A DNA stretch of 64,000 nucleotides, from contig NW_006766888.1 of assembly GCF_000275845.1 (NCBI RefSeq), positions 133,169 through 197,168 on the forward strand. The letters run 5' to 3'. The stretch's first letter is position 1; the number at the start of each line of letters is the position of its first letter. This document shows positions 49,901 to 64,000 of this stretch, one piece after another. A program made the position numbers and the translations under genes. The notes under the pieces are model-generated. The model was given only the letters and a program-made list of their open reading frames with translations, did no database searches and had not been told where the DNA came from. This DNA comes from Dichomitus squalens LYAD-421 SS1 (taxonomy: Eukaryota; Basidiomycota; Agaricomycetes; Polyporales; Polyporaceae).

Positions 49901-52900
49901 GACTTCTCATCAGCCTCAAGGTTGCCCACACTCCGCCTCGCGAACATATCTCAACCCACTTAGGCCCAGTGTTTATCTCCCCGTGCTCATTTACCATGTC
50001 GTGTCTGAGGCATCACGCACTGGCTGTGTCTCGGACGCGCGACGGTACATCCACGCCACAAGCTCATGATCTATATTCAATTAAACTTCTCGCCTCCAAG
50101 TTGGCCCTGCTTGCAAAGCTCCGCGAAGTCACAGTAGAGCTGCGTACAGACTCCCGCAGCAAGTTCGCCGCGCTATATATGAACTACTGCTCTCGAGAAA
50201 GGGTAAGGGCCTGCGCACCCAGCGTGGTGACCAAGGTGCGCAAACATCGGGGAGAAGGGTTTCGCGGGCGGCATGGCCACGAAAGGTGCGTGCGGCATCA
50301 TTAATGGGTGCCTGACTTCGCACTGTAGATCATCGCCTCGCTCAGCCTCTGGAGCAGAAACCCTGCACAGTCGTCAGATGAAAGTGTACTCACATGGGCT
50401 GCGATGACAAATGTGCGGGTCTAGGGCAAGAGAGGTCGCGCAAACGTCGCGGACTGTACAAGGTGACGATGTGAGAACGTTGATGCCAGTACACGTACCT
50501 TCGAACATCTTGTAGTCAGGCATTGAGTGACTAGAATGAATCGACGAGTCGCACTGCAGAGGACGGTATGTCTGTACTGGAGAGTATGTATGCTGAGCGC
50601 CAGTACGGCCTCGAGTGTCGCTTGCAGTGCTTCATTGGATGATTCATATGACTGACTCTATAGCATTCGCAAGTTCCCTATCGGATTGATTCCGTGCGCC
50701 GTGACCAAGGCCGAAGCTCGGAATCTCGAGGTGATGGCTTCGGGAATGCCGTTCAATACCTCACCGGCAAACGGACGGTTTGGTAGCCGGAGATCCCCGT
50801 TGCATGTTTGCAAGAGCCCGCGCATTCACATCGGATCGTCACTTCTTGTGAGAAGACATCCTCTGATCAGCTATATATAAACCTCCAGATCAGGAGGTGC
50901 GACCTTCATACATCCGCGTCTCGCCCATCGTCGACATGGATCCCACCGCATTCAAGGACCTCCAAGTGAAGCGGGGCTACACGTATCATTACTACTACTC
51001 TCCTGCGTCGGCTGGGAAGCCCACGTTGCTCTTGATCCACGGCTTCCCCTCGAGTTCTTTCGATTGGGCTCGCCAGGTAGCGCACTTGAAGCCGAAGGGC
51101 TATGGCATCGTTGTTCCGGACTGCCTTGGGTACGGCGGGACGTCCAGACCGACGGACCCGAACGCATTCCGCCACAAACTCATCGCGCAGGATCTCGTGG
51201 ACATCTTGGACGCCGAAGGCCTAGAGACGGTCATCGGCATCGGTCACGATTGGTGAGCTGGTTGGGCATATACATGGTCGCATTTATTAGAGAATATTTA
51301 TGGAGGACGGCTGTCGCAGGGGTTCTGGGCTTCTCTCGCGCCTTGCGAACTGGTATCCGGATCGTTTCACGGCGTTCGCCTGGATCGCCGTGCCCTATAC
51401 ACCCGCAGCGACTGAGCCAATGGATTTTGACCAGTTCATCGTCGGTTTTCGGGAGAAGACGGGCAGCGACACCTATGGGTATTGGGCATTCTTCATCAAA
51501 CCTGATTCGCATGTCGTTGCGGACAAGAATGTGAGACTTTCGTTCTAATGGTGGGGTGCATCAAACGAAATATGGCAACTAGATCGATAGCTTCCTCACC
51601 CTCGTGTATCCTAAGGAGCCGGAGATCTGGAAAGACTGGATAGCGCCTCTCGGCAAAGCAGAAGAATGGGTCGCCAGTGATCGTCGAGGTGAACGTCCGG
51701 CTTGGTTTTCCGAACAGGTAAGTACACGGACAATGGTTTCTGTAGACGACCGACAACTTCCACAATCACAATCCCAGGAATACGCGGAGGCTCGCGAAAG
51801 ATTCGTGAAGTTTAGTCTAGAGTCGCCCATGAACTACTATAGGGTGGTAGTATTCAACTTGAACATCGATGATAACAAGGGTAAGGCCCGAGTCTTCGCT
51901 TCCAACCTCTGACCGCTCATTGTTGACAGCTATTCCGGAGGAGAACAGGCAGGTCAAGAAGCCTGCACTATTCGTCGCGTGCAAGCGCGACTACGTTTGC
52001 CATGCGGAGGTTGGCAAGTGGACGATGAAACGAGCAGTGCCGCATGCGGAGATTATCGAGCTCGATTGTGGGCATTGGGCTCTGCTCGAGGAGAGCGACC
52101 GGCTTAACCAGGCGCTGGAGCATTGGCTGGAGAGCCTTCCGTCCGCCAACAAAGCGCAATTGTAGGACGAATGAGTAAAGTGAACGTGACGTCTGAACCT
52201 CAATCGCCTTGTTGGCGAACCAAACACCTATACATTACCTCATGTCAAAAAAGCAAGTTTCATTGCTGATTGCACATAGTTATAGTGCAGTTAGTCCTCC
52301 CCTTGCATGTTTTTGACAGAATAATGTCGGCAATACATCTATACTTCGGGTGACCGTGAAGACAACCTCTGCCATTATCTTGTCAGCGACAGAAATGAAT
52401 CCCAAGACATTGATTACAATTCCAGTATTACATCACATGATTATCATAGTAGAATAGGCCCAACGAGAAACTGAAATCGTAGTGATGTCTGAGGCGCTCC
52501 TCAAGGACGCTTACTGCCCGTCATGTTTGAATTTATGGCATCAATCAATACGTCAGTAGCACCCGCTGCCTCCCAGATTGCGTACCCGCGCAACCCTTTC
52601 TCCTGAATGAACGTACCCTTCTGCCCGAACGATCGCACATCGTCATACGAAAGCATTACCTGGCTGGAGCGGTTATACGCGCGTGGCGTCTGGCTGCAGT
52701 CATCCCAGAGATAGTCGATGCCGTCCCTCGGTGTGCCGTTGGCGTTGATGAAGCTACTCGTCAGCGACTCGTCCGCGAGGTTCGTCCAGTACCACACGCC
52801 CGAGTAGTCCCACGGCACCCCACACAAATCGGTCCCGCTCTTTCCGTCCCAGGAGTCTCCGGGGACTTGAGAAGCGTTGTTGTAGATTAGAGGGTAGATG

Positions 52901-55900
52901 GACAACTCCGAGTTGTTGTAGGCGTTGTTAGGGAGGACAGCGGCACTGTGTCCGTACGCGGGCACACCGAGGACGAGCTTGTCAGCAGGGAAGCCTGCCT
53001 TGGTCCATGTATCGACGGCGGACTCGGCGGAGCCATGCTGGTACTGGGGTGGAGCACAGCTGTCGTTGAGGGGAGCGTTCGGGCCCAGGATTCCGTCTAC
53101 GCTCCCCCAGACATCGTAGTTCATGATCGTCACGTAGTCAAGGACTTTCGCGAACTCGGACATGTCTTCCATCGGCTGGCCAGTCGCGTTAAGAAACGGC
53201 TTGTCGGAGACGGCGGCGGACAGGATATAGGAGCTCGTGGCGGGATTCTGACGGAACTCTTGGAGCATCAGGAGGAAGTTTGCAGCATCGTCCTTGTCGA
53301 TGGTGTTGCATCCTACACCTTGCTTGTTCGGAAATTCCCAGCTGACAGAGCAGAAAGAATCGATCAGCACAGCACGCTCGTGACCATACAGGACACGAAC
53401 GATGGTACGCACTCGAACTCGACGCCCTGCACAGCGTAATTGTTTGCCATGGCACCCACTGCGTTGATGAAGTTGCTTCGGGTGTAGTTTTCGGCAAGAA
53501 GAAGCGAGAACCACTTTGAGCCAGTCCAGCCGCCGACCGTCATCATGACTTTGGTGTTCTGCAGTACATGGTCTCCTAGTTTGAGACGCACGCTCGGTCA
53601 GATAGGAGCGGGTAAATCGCTTACCTGGTTGTGTGCTGTAGACACCAGGTCCTTGAAGATGGTCCCGTTGATATCATCCGCCGTCAGGCTCACCATGTGA
53701 TCCGGATCGGTGGTCCTGTGTAAACATCATGAGATGATCCCGATACCGTGGTAGTCCGCCAGTGCACACTTACACGAACGCATATGAGACCGAGGTATAC
53801 TTCTTCCAGTCGATATTGTCAATAGGAACTCTTCCATTGTGCCAGGTAGTGTACCATGTCCCGGCGAAAGTACCAGCCGCACTGGGGGAGTTCGTGGAAT
53901 CGCTAGGTGCATCCCTCGCAAGGCTAGTCGCCTTAGCGGGAAGAGGAGAGAAGAGCGCCGCAAGTGCCGCCCATGAGGAGAGTTGAAGCCACATAGCTGA
54001 GAATCTGGAGGTTCAAGTTGGGGTGGTTGGTCTCTATCCACTCACCTTTTATTCCCTGTGAACGACGACGAAATACAGAACGCACACGCGCACCTACCCT
54101 CTGAACGCGACTACCACTCGACTTCCAGGGCGGCCTCCGACAATTGAGAACGTGCGCCGGGTGACCCCTCTGCATTCTCTGCTTTCAAGTGCGGAGCATG
54201 GGTCACAAAAGATGAAACACCTACCTGAAGCCTGCGTTTCCATGCCATTCAGGAAGGAGTGAGGCGATATGCAAGAATCATGTTGATTATTGGTACATTT
54301 GTCACCTTCGTTAGTCTGTCGATGCGTAACCGAACGTGGAGCGGTCAATGGGTATCCCCGCTCGGCGGGGCCACCGCGCAGAGGACGGCGTGACGTACAC
54401 CATCCGATGCAGCGATAGTATACATTAGTCTATGCCTGTGCATCAAGCACGGTCAATAACATAACGCTACAATAGAAACACAGTGCGCCCAAAGAGAGAC
54501 ATGAGGGAATGATGGGACATGTATAGCGATACAATATGGTGAGCCGCCGCGTATTGTGGCGTGTGGTGACGTGACCGTGCGTCGCTCCGGGCTAAGCCAG
54601 AGCGGTTGTCGTTGTCATGGGAAGTAGGTGGGTATGGACGAAGCATCGAGCCGCGAGACCCTCGCAGGCGAGGGCATAAAGGTAGGGTCGGACAGAGACC
54701 GCGAGAGGAAGACCGAAGGGGGGGGAGAGGGGGGAGAAAGCAGGGACCGAAGCTGCAGCGATCAGCAACTCACATCATCAATCCCGATCGCTTCCGAGAT
54801 CGCGTTGAGGAGGATGTCGTTGTAGTCCCCGCCCGCCTCCCACATCGCGAACCCGAGCAGGCCCTGCTCGCTGATGAACTTGCCCTTCGCCGTGAACGAG
54901 CTCCTGTCGTCGTACGAGACCATCACCTGCGTGCTCGGGTTGTACACGTACGGCGTCTGCGAGCACTCGTCGAACCGGTAGTCGATCCCGCTCGCCGCGG
55001 TCCCGTTCGTCGTCAGGAACCCGCCCTCGACCAGCCCCCAGAAGTCGAAGATGCCCGACGGGCCGGCGGGCGTCACGACGCCGCACATGTTGCTCTCGGG
55101 CGACTGGGCGTCCCAGGAGTCACCCATCGGCTGGTTGCTCGCGTCGAACGCGGGGTAGGGCGCGAGGGCGGCCCCGCTGCCGGAGAGCGCGGCCGAGTTC
55201 GGGACGCTGAAGCTGTGGCCGTACGAGGCGACCCCGAGCACGAGCTGGTTCGCGGGGAAGTTGGCGGCGGTCCAGGCGTTGACGGCGGACACGGCGGAGC
55301 CCTGCTGGTCGGCGGCGCTAGCGCAGGTGTCGTTGAGGGGCGCGTTGGGGCCGACGGATGTGGACCAGGAGCCCCAGACGTCGTAGTTCATGATTGCGAC
55401 CCAGTCGAGGACGTCAGCGAAGCCGGAGACGTCGGACATGGGGGTGCCGTCGGGGCCGGCGAAGGGCGTGATGCCGGCGGCGGCGGTGAGGGTGATGTTG
55501 TCTCCGACTTGGGAGCGGAGGGCTTGGAGGAAGGAGAGGAAGTTCTGGCTGTCGTCCTGGGAGATGATGTTGCAGCCCGCTCCTTGCTTGTTGGGGTACT
55601 CCCAGCTGGGTCATCGAGTTAGTAATGCTATGGAATTGGTGTCGATGAACACGACTCACTCAAAGTCGAGACCGTCCAAGTCGTACTTGGAGATGAGGCC
55701 GGTCATTGTCTTGACGAATGCGGTCCGGTTTGCCTCAGTAGCAACTGCTGAAGAGAAGTAAGTCGAGCCGGTCCAGCCTCCGATGGTCAGCATCGCCTTG
55801 ACACCCTAAACGCGAACAGGCACTTCAGTACACCCGATCTAGATACGTGAGATTGTCAACTGCTACTCACATTCTGGTGTGCCAGGTCGACAAAGCGAGG

Positions 55901-58900
55901 AAGTAATTCCTCATCGGAGTCTGCCAAGGATACGGAGTTTACGTCTGGAGTCGTGACACTGTTTACGGAGTCAGCCTAAGCAAGATGAGAACCGAAGGAA
56001 GTTGACTGACGCAAAGGCATATGTCGCAGCAGAGTACTTGGACCAGCTGATGTTCTCGGGAGGGAAGTCGGTGCCATGCCATCCAGCGTACCAAGTTGTT
56101 GCGACGACCTCGTCGCCGAGGGAGGAACTGTTGCCGCTGGAACCAGAAGTTCCTGTCGCACCGACGGGCGTTCCGCTAGGCGCCGAGGCTGAACTCGTGA
56201 CAGCAGCGGACTGGGGAGGCTTCAAGGAGCACATGGGCGCAGCCCATACTGCTGAGAAGGGGAGAGCAGCCAGGAGGGTAAGGGGCAAAAGCATGGTAGG
56301 GGTAGAGAAGAAGAGGTAACGCACAGGGCGAGGGAGATGGAGACCGGGCCTCCCGAGGGAACTCATTTATATATTGCACTTGGGGCTGGATTGTGGGTGG
56401 AAGTCAGCCGCTTCCATGGACGGAGATAGGTCCGCATGTTCTTTGTGCTCACGGCACTGAGATGAGGCGGACTTGAGCGGCAGAAGGCACGCGCCCGAGA
56501 ACAATCGAACGTGGTATGCGCGTGTAAGCCCACAATAAGCAGTCGTTTACCTCTTCTACCTGGCTGCCAAACACATCTAACTTACGCTTTAGGCTGTGCA
56601 ATTGCACAGCCAACTTACTTTGTATCTTCCCAGTGTCCTCGAGGCCAAGTGGCCCCGGACGAGTGTGGAGACGGAGCCGCACGCACATGGTGGTCCGGGA
56701 CAGAAAAGAGAAACGCGACTGCAGTGAGCGGGGATCGAACGGTGATGCAATCAGCAGCCGTAAGTAAGTACATACTTAGCTGGGTCGAGCGCGCGGAGCC
56801 ACAGCCCTGTGTCAGTGTGCTTGACCTCCGACCCCGACGATGTCCACGTCCCCGCCACCAACGACGACCACTGCTGCCCAGGATGCACCCGCCAAGCCCG
56901 AGCGGCCCTCTGCTGGCCCTCGCATGCCCTCCCTCAACCAGCTCGCCGCGCGCATCAACCTGAATGCGCCTACGCCCGCTCTAGCGGGCAGCCGTCCTCG
57001 CCTCGCCGCCTCGCTCCTCCGCACGAGCTCTGCCGCCTCCACGACTTCGTCTACCGCCGCGTCTGCCTCAGACTCCGTGGCCGTCAACGCCCCGACCTCG
57101 CGCGCCGAGTCGCCGGGAGCCCTCTCCGTCTCGCCGCCCCACAGCGACAGGAGCACCCCGGTGGGAGAGCAGGCAGACCCGGGCGAGCCGCTGACCACGG
57201 AGAAGGTCGAGAAGCACAACCAGGAGGTGACCGCCGACGAGAAGAAGCCGAGGCAGAAGATGCCCGTCGGCTACAAGAACATCCCCTCCCTCGACGCGAT
57301 CACTGCACGCCTCGCAAAGGCGAGGACGCTCAGCGTCGACGGCTCGGCCAAGCCTCCCGAGGCGGAGACCATCGAGGATCCCAAGACCCCAGGTCTGCGG
57401 ATCAAGGCTCCCGAGCACCCTCTCGAGCACACGTGGTACGCTGCCCGTCTCCCCGTTCTCGTTTGCGTAACTCGGATGCTGATGCACCCCCGCTCGGTCA
57501 CAAGGACGTTATACCACGACAACAAGACGAAGGTGCCCTTCACGCCCGCCACGGCCACCTCCGAGGTCGCGCCGCCTGCGTCCGCCGGGGTCCACTACAT
57601 GGCGCCCGACACGGACGAGTACGAGGCGGGGCTGACGGTGATCGGCGAGTTCGACACGGTCGAGTCCTTCTGCCGGTACTTCAACTGGCTCAAGCCGCCC
57701 TCGAAGCTCGAGCGCAACTCCAATTACCACCTCTTCAAGTCGGGCATCAAGCCGATGTGGGAGGACGAGGCGAACGCGAACGGCGGCAAGTGGGTGCTCA
57801 CGATGAAGAACAACCCGCAGCTGCTCGACCGCTGCTGGTCGTGGCTCGCGATGGCGCTCGTCGGCGAGGACCTCGACGAGGGCGACGAGATCTGCGGCGC
57901 GGTCGTCAGCCTGCGCTCGAAGGTCGACCGCATACAGCTCTGGACGCGCACGAAGGAGGACGTGGAGAAGATCAACGGGATCGCGCGCAAGATGGTCAAG
58001 CTGCTCGACGTCTCCGAGACGGACGGCATCGGTCTCGAGTTCCAGGTGCGTCGTTCGACGACCCGTGTGCCTCTGCGCGCGTGAGCTGATGATCGGGTGT
58101 GCGTCTAGTACAACAATGATGACCGCCCAGTCCCGAACAAGTTCCTCACCATCCAAGCGGTCCCTCAGTCGTCATACCGCACCTCTTTCCACGGCAAGCC
58201 GCCAGGGTTCAACAGCCCCGTGTCTGGGCCTGGCGAAGGTCCACAGATTGGCGGGGGGCCCGGTGGTGCCTTCGCTGGGTTTGGCGTGGGCGGTGGCGGC
58301 GTTCTTGGCTCTGGCTGGCGCGGAAAGCGCTCGTAATCCCGAGCACCCTGCTGGGCGTGCAGTGCTGAGTGCCGTACACACGGGGCACGCGCAAATACAA
58401 CGTAGTTGAGGAGAGGTCTAGGTCTCATGACGCGGGCAAGATCCTCTAGTTCTGGAGATATTGTAAGTTTATACGAGCACGGTCGTCGCCACGTCGAAGA
58501 TGTCAGGCGAGAAGACGACACTGAAACTGGAGTAAAGCCCGGACACCTGCATGCCACTGTAGCCATCTTGTTCCGCAATCGAAGTTCTGCTCAGGTCCGA
58601 GATACATATTTATTAGACTGTAATGTAGCAGCGATACAACACAAATGGGAGACCTTGCAATCGACGCAACAGATTTTGGAATGGATGTGTACATACAGGG
58701 CGGAATTTAGAGGTATACAGGGACGGCGTTGACTTCCAAGGATGATCATCAAGACTGAACTGAAGGGGCGCCAGATGGCGGATGTCGCTCCTCTGTGGCA
58801 CCTTGCGGAGGAGGTTCCAACGTGGTTTGATTTGGTGCCGCTTCGAGATGAGGGGGAGCTGTGTCTGCCGCTGGTGCTTGAGCTGGAGACGGGGGACCAG

Positions 58901-61900
58901 GGGCAGCAGTCGTACCTGCTGGCGCTGATGAGGCTTCCACGAGCGCGGAAGCAGATGTGGATGCGGGTGGAGGCGCACGAGTAGGTGGAGGAGGCGCAGC
59001 TGATGCTGAGACTGCCGCTGGTTCCGATGAGGACGCGATAGAACCGGACGACGATCCAGACGAAGTATTTCGAGGAGCAGAGCCGGACCAAGCAGAACTA
59101 GACGGCCGAGCGGACACAGCTGGCAACGGTTGTTGCTCCGGGCTGGTCGTAGAAGGATCAGGTGTCGGAGTAGAAGGTGAAGACTCCGAGAGGACCTTGG
59201 AAGACTGTGTTGTCGAAGCAGGAGGAGCGTGAGCGGATGGAAGGGCTGTTGAGACCGGCCTATCCGCGGGTATAGACTGTGTAGCCATTATAGACACAGG
59301 GATATTGGAGGCGGCCCCGGAAGCAGCAGCAGCAGGCGCAGAGGAGGAAGCGGACGCAGGTGCCGCAGGCGATGGCTGGGCATTGGGTACACACGAAGCT
59401 TGTCCGGGCGATGATCCGAACTCTCCCAATTTGGCTGCTGCAGGTGGCGCCGTTGTATCTGGGGCGCTATCCATCTCCATGGCGGACGCAACTGGTGCAG
59501 CCTCTTGTACAGGACGTTCTAAAGCAGATGTCGCGTCACCCATCGCAACATCGTCGGGGTCGGGTTCAGGTGCTGAACCAATTGCTGCAGCGGCAGCGGC
59601 AGCCTCGATCGGATCGTCCTGCGGGGACGTGAAGACGCTGACCTCCGGCTGCCTCTCCCTCGCCCTACCAACGACTTCCATATCCACTTCTTTCGTGACT
59701 GGTGGATGTGCAGGCTGAGCTAAGGGCTTCGGCGAAGAGTCGCTCGCAGTCAGAGGATGCGTTGGCCCGACCGCCGGAGTTTGGGGAGCGACCTCCATAG
59801 TAGCGCTCTGGGGCTCATCCTTCACGTGCTTACTAGCATAGTCTTCCAGCCACTTCTTCCGCTTCCCGTTCCGCAACTCAACGGCCTTGCGAGCGTTGGC
59901 ACGCTCCTGAGGAGATGAGAGACGGACCATAACATCTTCCGAGCGCGAGACGAAGAAGAGGCGATAGGTGCGGACGCAGACCTTGATTTGCAGACCACCC
60001 CGGGCAACAATTTCCGGCATGGCACCGGAGGGAGAAGGCACCTTCGTGCTATAACATGTCAAAGCAACTCTTAGCTTCAGGTGGAATATCGCGAGAAAGT
60101 GTGTTCTCACCGGAGGAGGAACGGCCGTCGGATGGTGGACGACGATGGAACTCCCGCAGTATAGTGATGCTACAACGCAGTTAGCACAACATTCCCCATC
60201 AAATGTATCCTCCAGACATACCGAAACAAACGACTCGATGTACGCTTGCCAGCGTCCTGTCATAGCTTCCGAGTCGTCGTATGTGACATCGTCCTTGCCT
60301 ATCAATTGGATTGTCATAGTCTTCGGCTCGGGAAGCTGCATTATGGTATATTGGTCAATTCTATGGAAGGTAGCAACTTGGCGCTTGGGCGTACCCAGTC
60401 AATGCGGAACAAGTTCTCGTCTGGTCCGAGAACACGTTCAGTATTCCGACGGCAGTTAATGAGGTCCTGAGTCGTAGGAGAAGTGATCTCCCGTTCGCGC
60501 CGTAGAAGCTCGTACAAGTCTTGGCTCTTCGGGTCTGATAGAATGGTCTGCACCTGCTTGATGAGCGCACCAATGACCTTGTCCACAGTGAACAGCTTGT
60601 ACGCGTGCTACACCGCAAGTCAACAAATTGTCTAGCTCGTGGGGCGGCATAGAAAGACCCACCTTCAACCCGAACATGTATCGCATCATCTCTTCGAAGG
60701 CAGGCTGCTCAATTTCGTTATCAAAGAGCTTCTCGCAGGACTCAAGCATTAGCTCGTAATAGTGAGACGATTGATCGAGTCTATTGCCCAGCTTGGCGAG
60801 ATCGGCCTGAATGGTCGACCTGATAGACGAAGGATTGGGCTCAAAGGGATCATTGCTGCGGTCCGCCATCTCCTTCGTAAGATTCTTGAACAGATGCAAT
60901 CGCGTGTAGAGCAGCTATTTCGCTGTCAGCGGCGGAACAAGAATGCCAGGGACAAGCTAGACATTACCTCGAGCAAGCGCAACAAGACATAGAATGCCGT
61001 GTTTGTGTAGAACGTCCCTCGCCTCCGCGACGTCGACTTGTCGAGCCGACTGATACCATTCTCTACTTTTGCAGCGTCTCCATCCACTTGCATCGCATCA
61101 GACGGCACCGGAGACGCGAACCTCGATGGTGTTGGGGACGCTGCCTCCTGCGCCCTGGTCCGCCTTGACGACTTCGCTTGCTCGCTCTTCAGCAACCGTT
61201 TACGCAAGTCTCCAGCAGCGTTTGCGCCATTGCCTTTCTTGTTGCTTCGTGACCTCGACGAAGAAGTGCTGCCGTTCGCGCTACCCATCTCCACGTCCTC
61301 GCCTACCGCCTCAAGCTCGAAATCGCTGTCAAGGGACTCATGGTGAGGGACGAACGCCGCGTTGAATGCGGTAGCGTCGAGCATGAAGAACAGCGGGACG
61401 AACGATCGCAAGAATGTCTCGATCTTCCTCCGGTCTGGAAGCGAGATCTGGGCCTGCGTCCGGTCCAGAAACGAAAACGCCAGCTTCAGCGCGTCCTGGA
61501 GCACCGCCGGGTCCTCCACCACAAACTCGAGCTGGTGCCGCGGCTTCGTGCGCGCGAACAGCGGGTCTATGAGCGCCGCGCGGTTCACACGCTGCTCGTC
61601 GCGCGCAGCCTCGATCTGCGTGACGAACACCTTCTGCGTGATCGCCTTCTTGTCCGCGGCCTTGAACGTCACCGACTGGTGGTCGAGCGACTTGTGGTAG
61701 TTGCGCGCGTCGACCTCGCGCCAGACCTTGTCCCACTCGCGCTGTGCGCGCTTCCACTCCTCGTGCTTCTGCTTCAGACGGCCCAAGACGACGGGGATCG
61801 CCGTCGCAGGCACCTCCTGCATCGCGCCCCACACCTCGATACCGAGGTCGCGGCCGTAGATCTTCTTGATGACGCGCTGGTGGATCGCCTTCCCGACGCC

Positions 61901-64000
61901 GCCCAGGTTGGGCTTGAGCTTGAAGGTCGCGCGCTCCTCGGGGGTCAGCTGCAGGATCTTGTTGTTCAGAGGCTCGAGAACTTGGATCGTGCGGTGGATG
62001 GCCTCGACGTGGAAATCATACTCATGGCGCTCTTCTTCGCTGCGGTGGAGCGCCTCTTCGTAGACGTTCTTCTTGGGGGCAACAAAGCCAGCGTCTTCGC
62101 TCTGGAACGTGGGCTGCGAGATCCACTCATCGTTGAGCACGGAGTTGCACATCTCATCTCGCCCCGAACATTGCACGTTGACCTCCTGTAAGTGTGATCT
62201 CGTTAGTGGAGATACCCGGCATGTAGGTAGATCACATACATGGGCGGGCAGTTTGCGGTAGCTGCCATATCGATTATGCAGCTGGTGCCGACTCGGACGG
62301 TCGAGGACACCCATCGGTCGCGTCCATGACTCCTCCAGTGCAGCCATCCGTTCCTTGTTCGCGTCCCATCCGAGAATATCCTTGAACTGTGCCATTAACT
62401 CTCCATCACCGATAAACGACCTGGCCTCTCGAACGAGGCGTGTGGTATTGATGATATCCTGAGTGAAAAGATTGACGAGCTTCAGGAACTCGTTATAGGT
62501 CTCACGGTTGTCCAGAACGCGCTTCACGCGCTCGAAGAAGTGCTTCTCATCACTTGGATGAATAGAGCTTGTCGCCTGGACGGGGACTGGCATGGGAGGA
62601 GCGAGGGAGATAGTCTGTTGAGGATGCAGGTAGAATGCTCGAGGCGGAGGTTGCGGGGGTGCACGGATCGGTGAAGGAGGTGCAGCAGCGGCCGCCTGGC
62701 GTTGCGCCAACGCTGGCGATGGAGCTTCGCTCGACGTTTGCACCTTCGCTTTCTGTCGCTGTCATGAGTCAGATAGCCACGCTGAGATATCAAGATGACG
62801 CACCTTGTTGGCAGAAGTCTTTGTGACAGGCTCCTTCTCCTTGTCGCCCGCCGGTTTCCGCTTCCGCTTCTGACCCGTTGCAACAGAGCCCGATGGATTC
62901 TCCTTCTCCTCCTTTGTCGCGCGCTTGGGCTTCGACTCGCTCGCCTTGCGCGACTCCTCAAGCCTCGCAATGCGCGCGAGCTCCTCCTTCTGTACACGCT
63001 CGTCGGGCAGGAACTGGACGAAGTCGCGCATCAGGTCCGGAGAGTCCTTGAGCAGGTCCATGATCTCCGTCATGACCTCGCCCTTTGGGTACCGCGCAGA
63101 GAGACACGCGACGGACCATGACTCCATGCGACTTATGTCCGACTGGCCTTGGTTGCCCGACTCTGCGAGCGTCTTGAGGAAGCGTTGGTAGACCGCGGGC
63201 TGGTTCGCGTACCGCGTACGCAGCTTCTGTACGAACTCCAGGGCGGGTTTGAGGGACTCCTGGGAAACGACTGGGGCCTCCGGTTCGGGGTTGACCGTCT
63301 CTGCGACTCTTTCGGTGACTGTCTGCTGCTTGCCGTACTTGAAGGCAGCGTTGGTGGCTTGGGTGGTAGTTCCCGCGGGAGTGGTGACGGTGATGGTGTT
63401 TGGATCGGCGTTGTCGCCGGTCTCGATGCGATATCCTGCGGGAAGGAAGGTATTGAACCCTTGAATGAGGGCCGGGTGACCGTGGAAGAGATTTGAGACG
63501 CGCTCAATGACCCCAGGAGTATCAATACTGCACGGAGACAGAGGTGTGTTAGGAAGGGAACAGGACGAGAGGGGTAAGAAGCTATAGAGAAAGGGAAAGT
63601 GCCACCCGGCCGGGGAGCGGCAGCCAGGTCCGGAGAGGAACGTGGTCAACGAGTAGGTACAGAGCGAGACTCACAGCTGGCTCTTGAAGTCCTTCATGAT
63701 ATCCAGAAACTTGTTGTACACCTCTGGCTGTTCCGCGAACTGCAGCTTGACGGAGTCCAAGTAGCTCAGCGCGTCGCTCACGTTGAGGGGTCGCTCGCCT
63801 CCGCCCTGTTGTTCCGGAGAACCAGCCACCGCCGCGTGTATCTGCCCGTCTACAGGTCCAAGAGAGGTTGGACTCTCAAGAGGCTGGTTGGGAGGATCGG
63901 CGTCCATGGATTGGGAAGGAAGTCGATGCGGAGAGGGAGGCCTGCTACGCAGAGCAGGTGTAGCACGACCGACGGTCAATCCCCCTTCCGCGGGAGCTAG

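Overview
The window reads as nuclear DNA of a filamentous basidiomycete, most likely an Agaricomycete. Genes carry many 45-65 nt introns with GTRNGT donors and YAG acceptors. The gene families also fit: degenerate F-box/LRR paralogues, a DUF6533-type membrane protein, an OrdA-like P450, and single-copy housekeeping genes such as uS7m, MED22, an eIF4E and SIN3. No bacterial operon logic is visible. Start and splice sites below were read by eye from frame continuity and consensus sites.

Layout. 0.3-7.7 kb: three F-box/LRR paralogues in different states of decay, one of them truncated, one broken, one open, plus an orphan duplicated exon. They flank the mitochondrial ribosomal protein uS7m gene. 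7.8-15.8 kb: a RUS/DUF647 membrane-protein gene and a multi-exon cytochrome P450 on the minus strand, then a class I methyltransferase on the plus strand. 15.8-34.2 kb: two long gene-poor stretches (9.3 and 6.7 kb) either side of a bHLH transcription factor gene.

34.2-43.2 kb is the most unusual part. A segment carrying an APH-type phosphotransferase gene (plus) convergent with a small gene of an unnamed family (minus) is duplicated head-to-tail. Unit A is about 35.86-39.60 kb and unit B about 39.91-43.15 kb. A third, diverged copy of the small gene sits at 35.2 kb. The small proteins have a conserved N-terminal His-Trp and a C-terminal Asn-Cys-Gln-Asn-Trp, the order seen in circularly permuted papain-like (LRAT or NlpC/P60-like) folds. 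The diverged copy has lost both the His and the Cys. The segment between the units contains a 294-bp tandem repeat.

43.5-50.9 kb: a 5'-truncated aldo/keto reductase relic, a NAD(P)-binding oxidoreductase, tRNA-Thr(AGU), MED22, and a DUF6533-type gene in which a formerly coding stretch now looks like an intron. 50.9-58.4 kb: an epoxide hydrolase, two tandem secreted GH18 chitinases (one with an altered catalytic motif), and an eIF4E of the 4EHP class lacking the dorsal-site Trp. 58.7-63.9 kb: a complete SIN3 corepressor gene with three PAH domains on the minus strand.

Only the APH/small-protein pair looks like a duplicated functional module. The P450, methyltransferase and oxidoreductase could be secondary-metabolism genes, but no backbone synthase is present and I do not claim a cluster.
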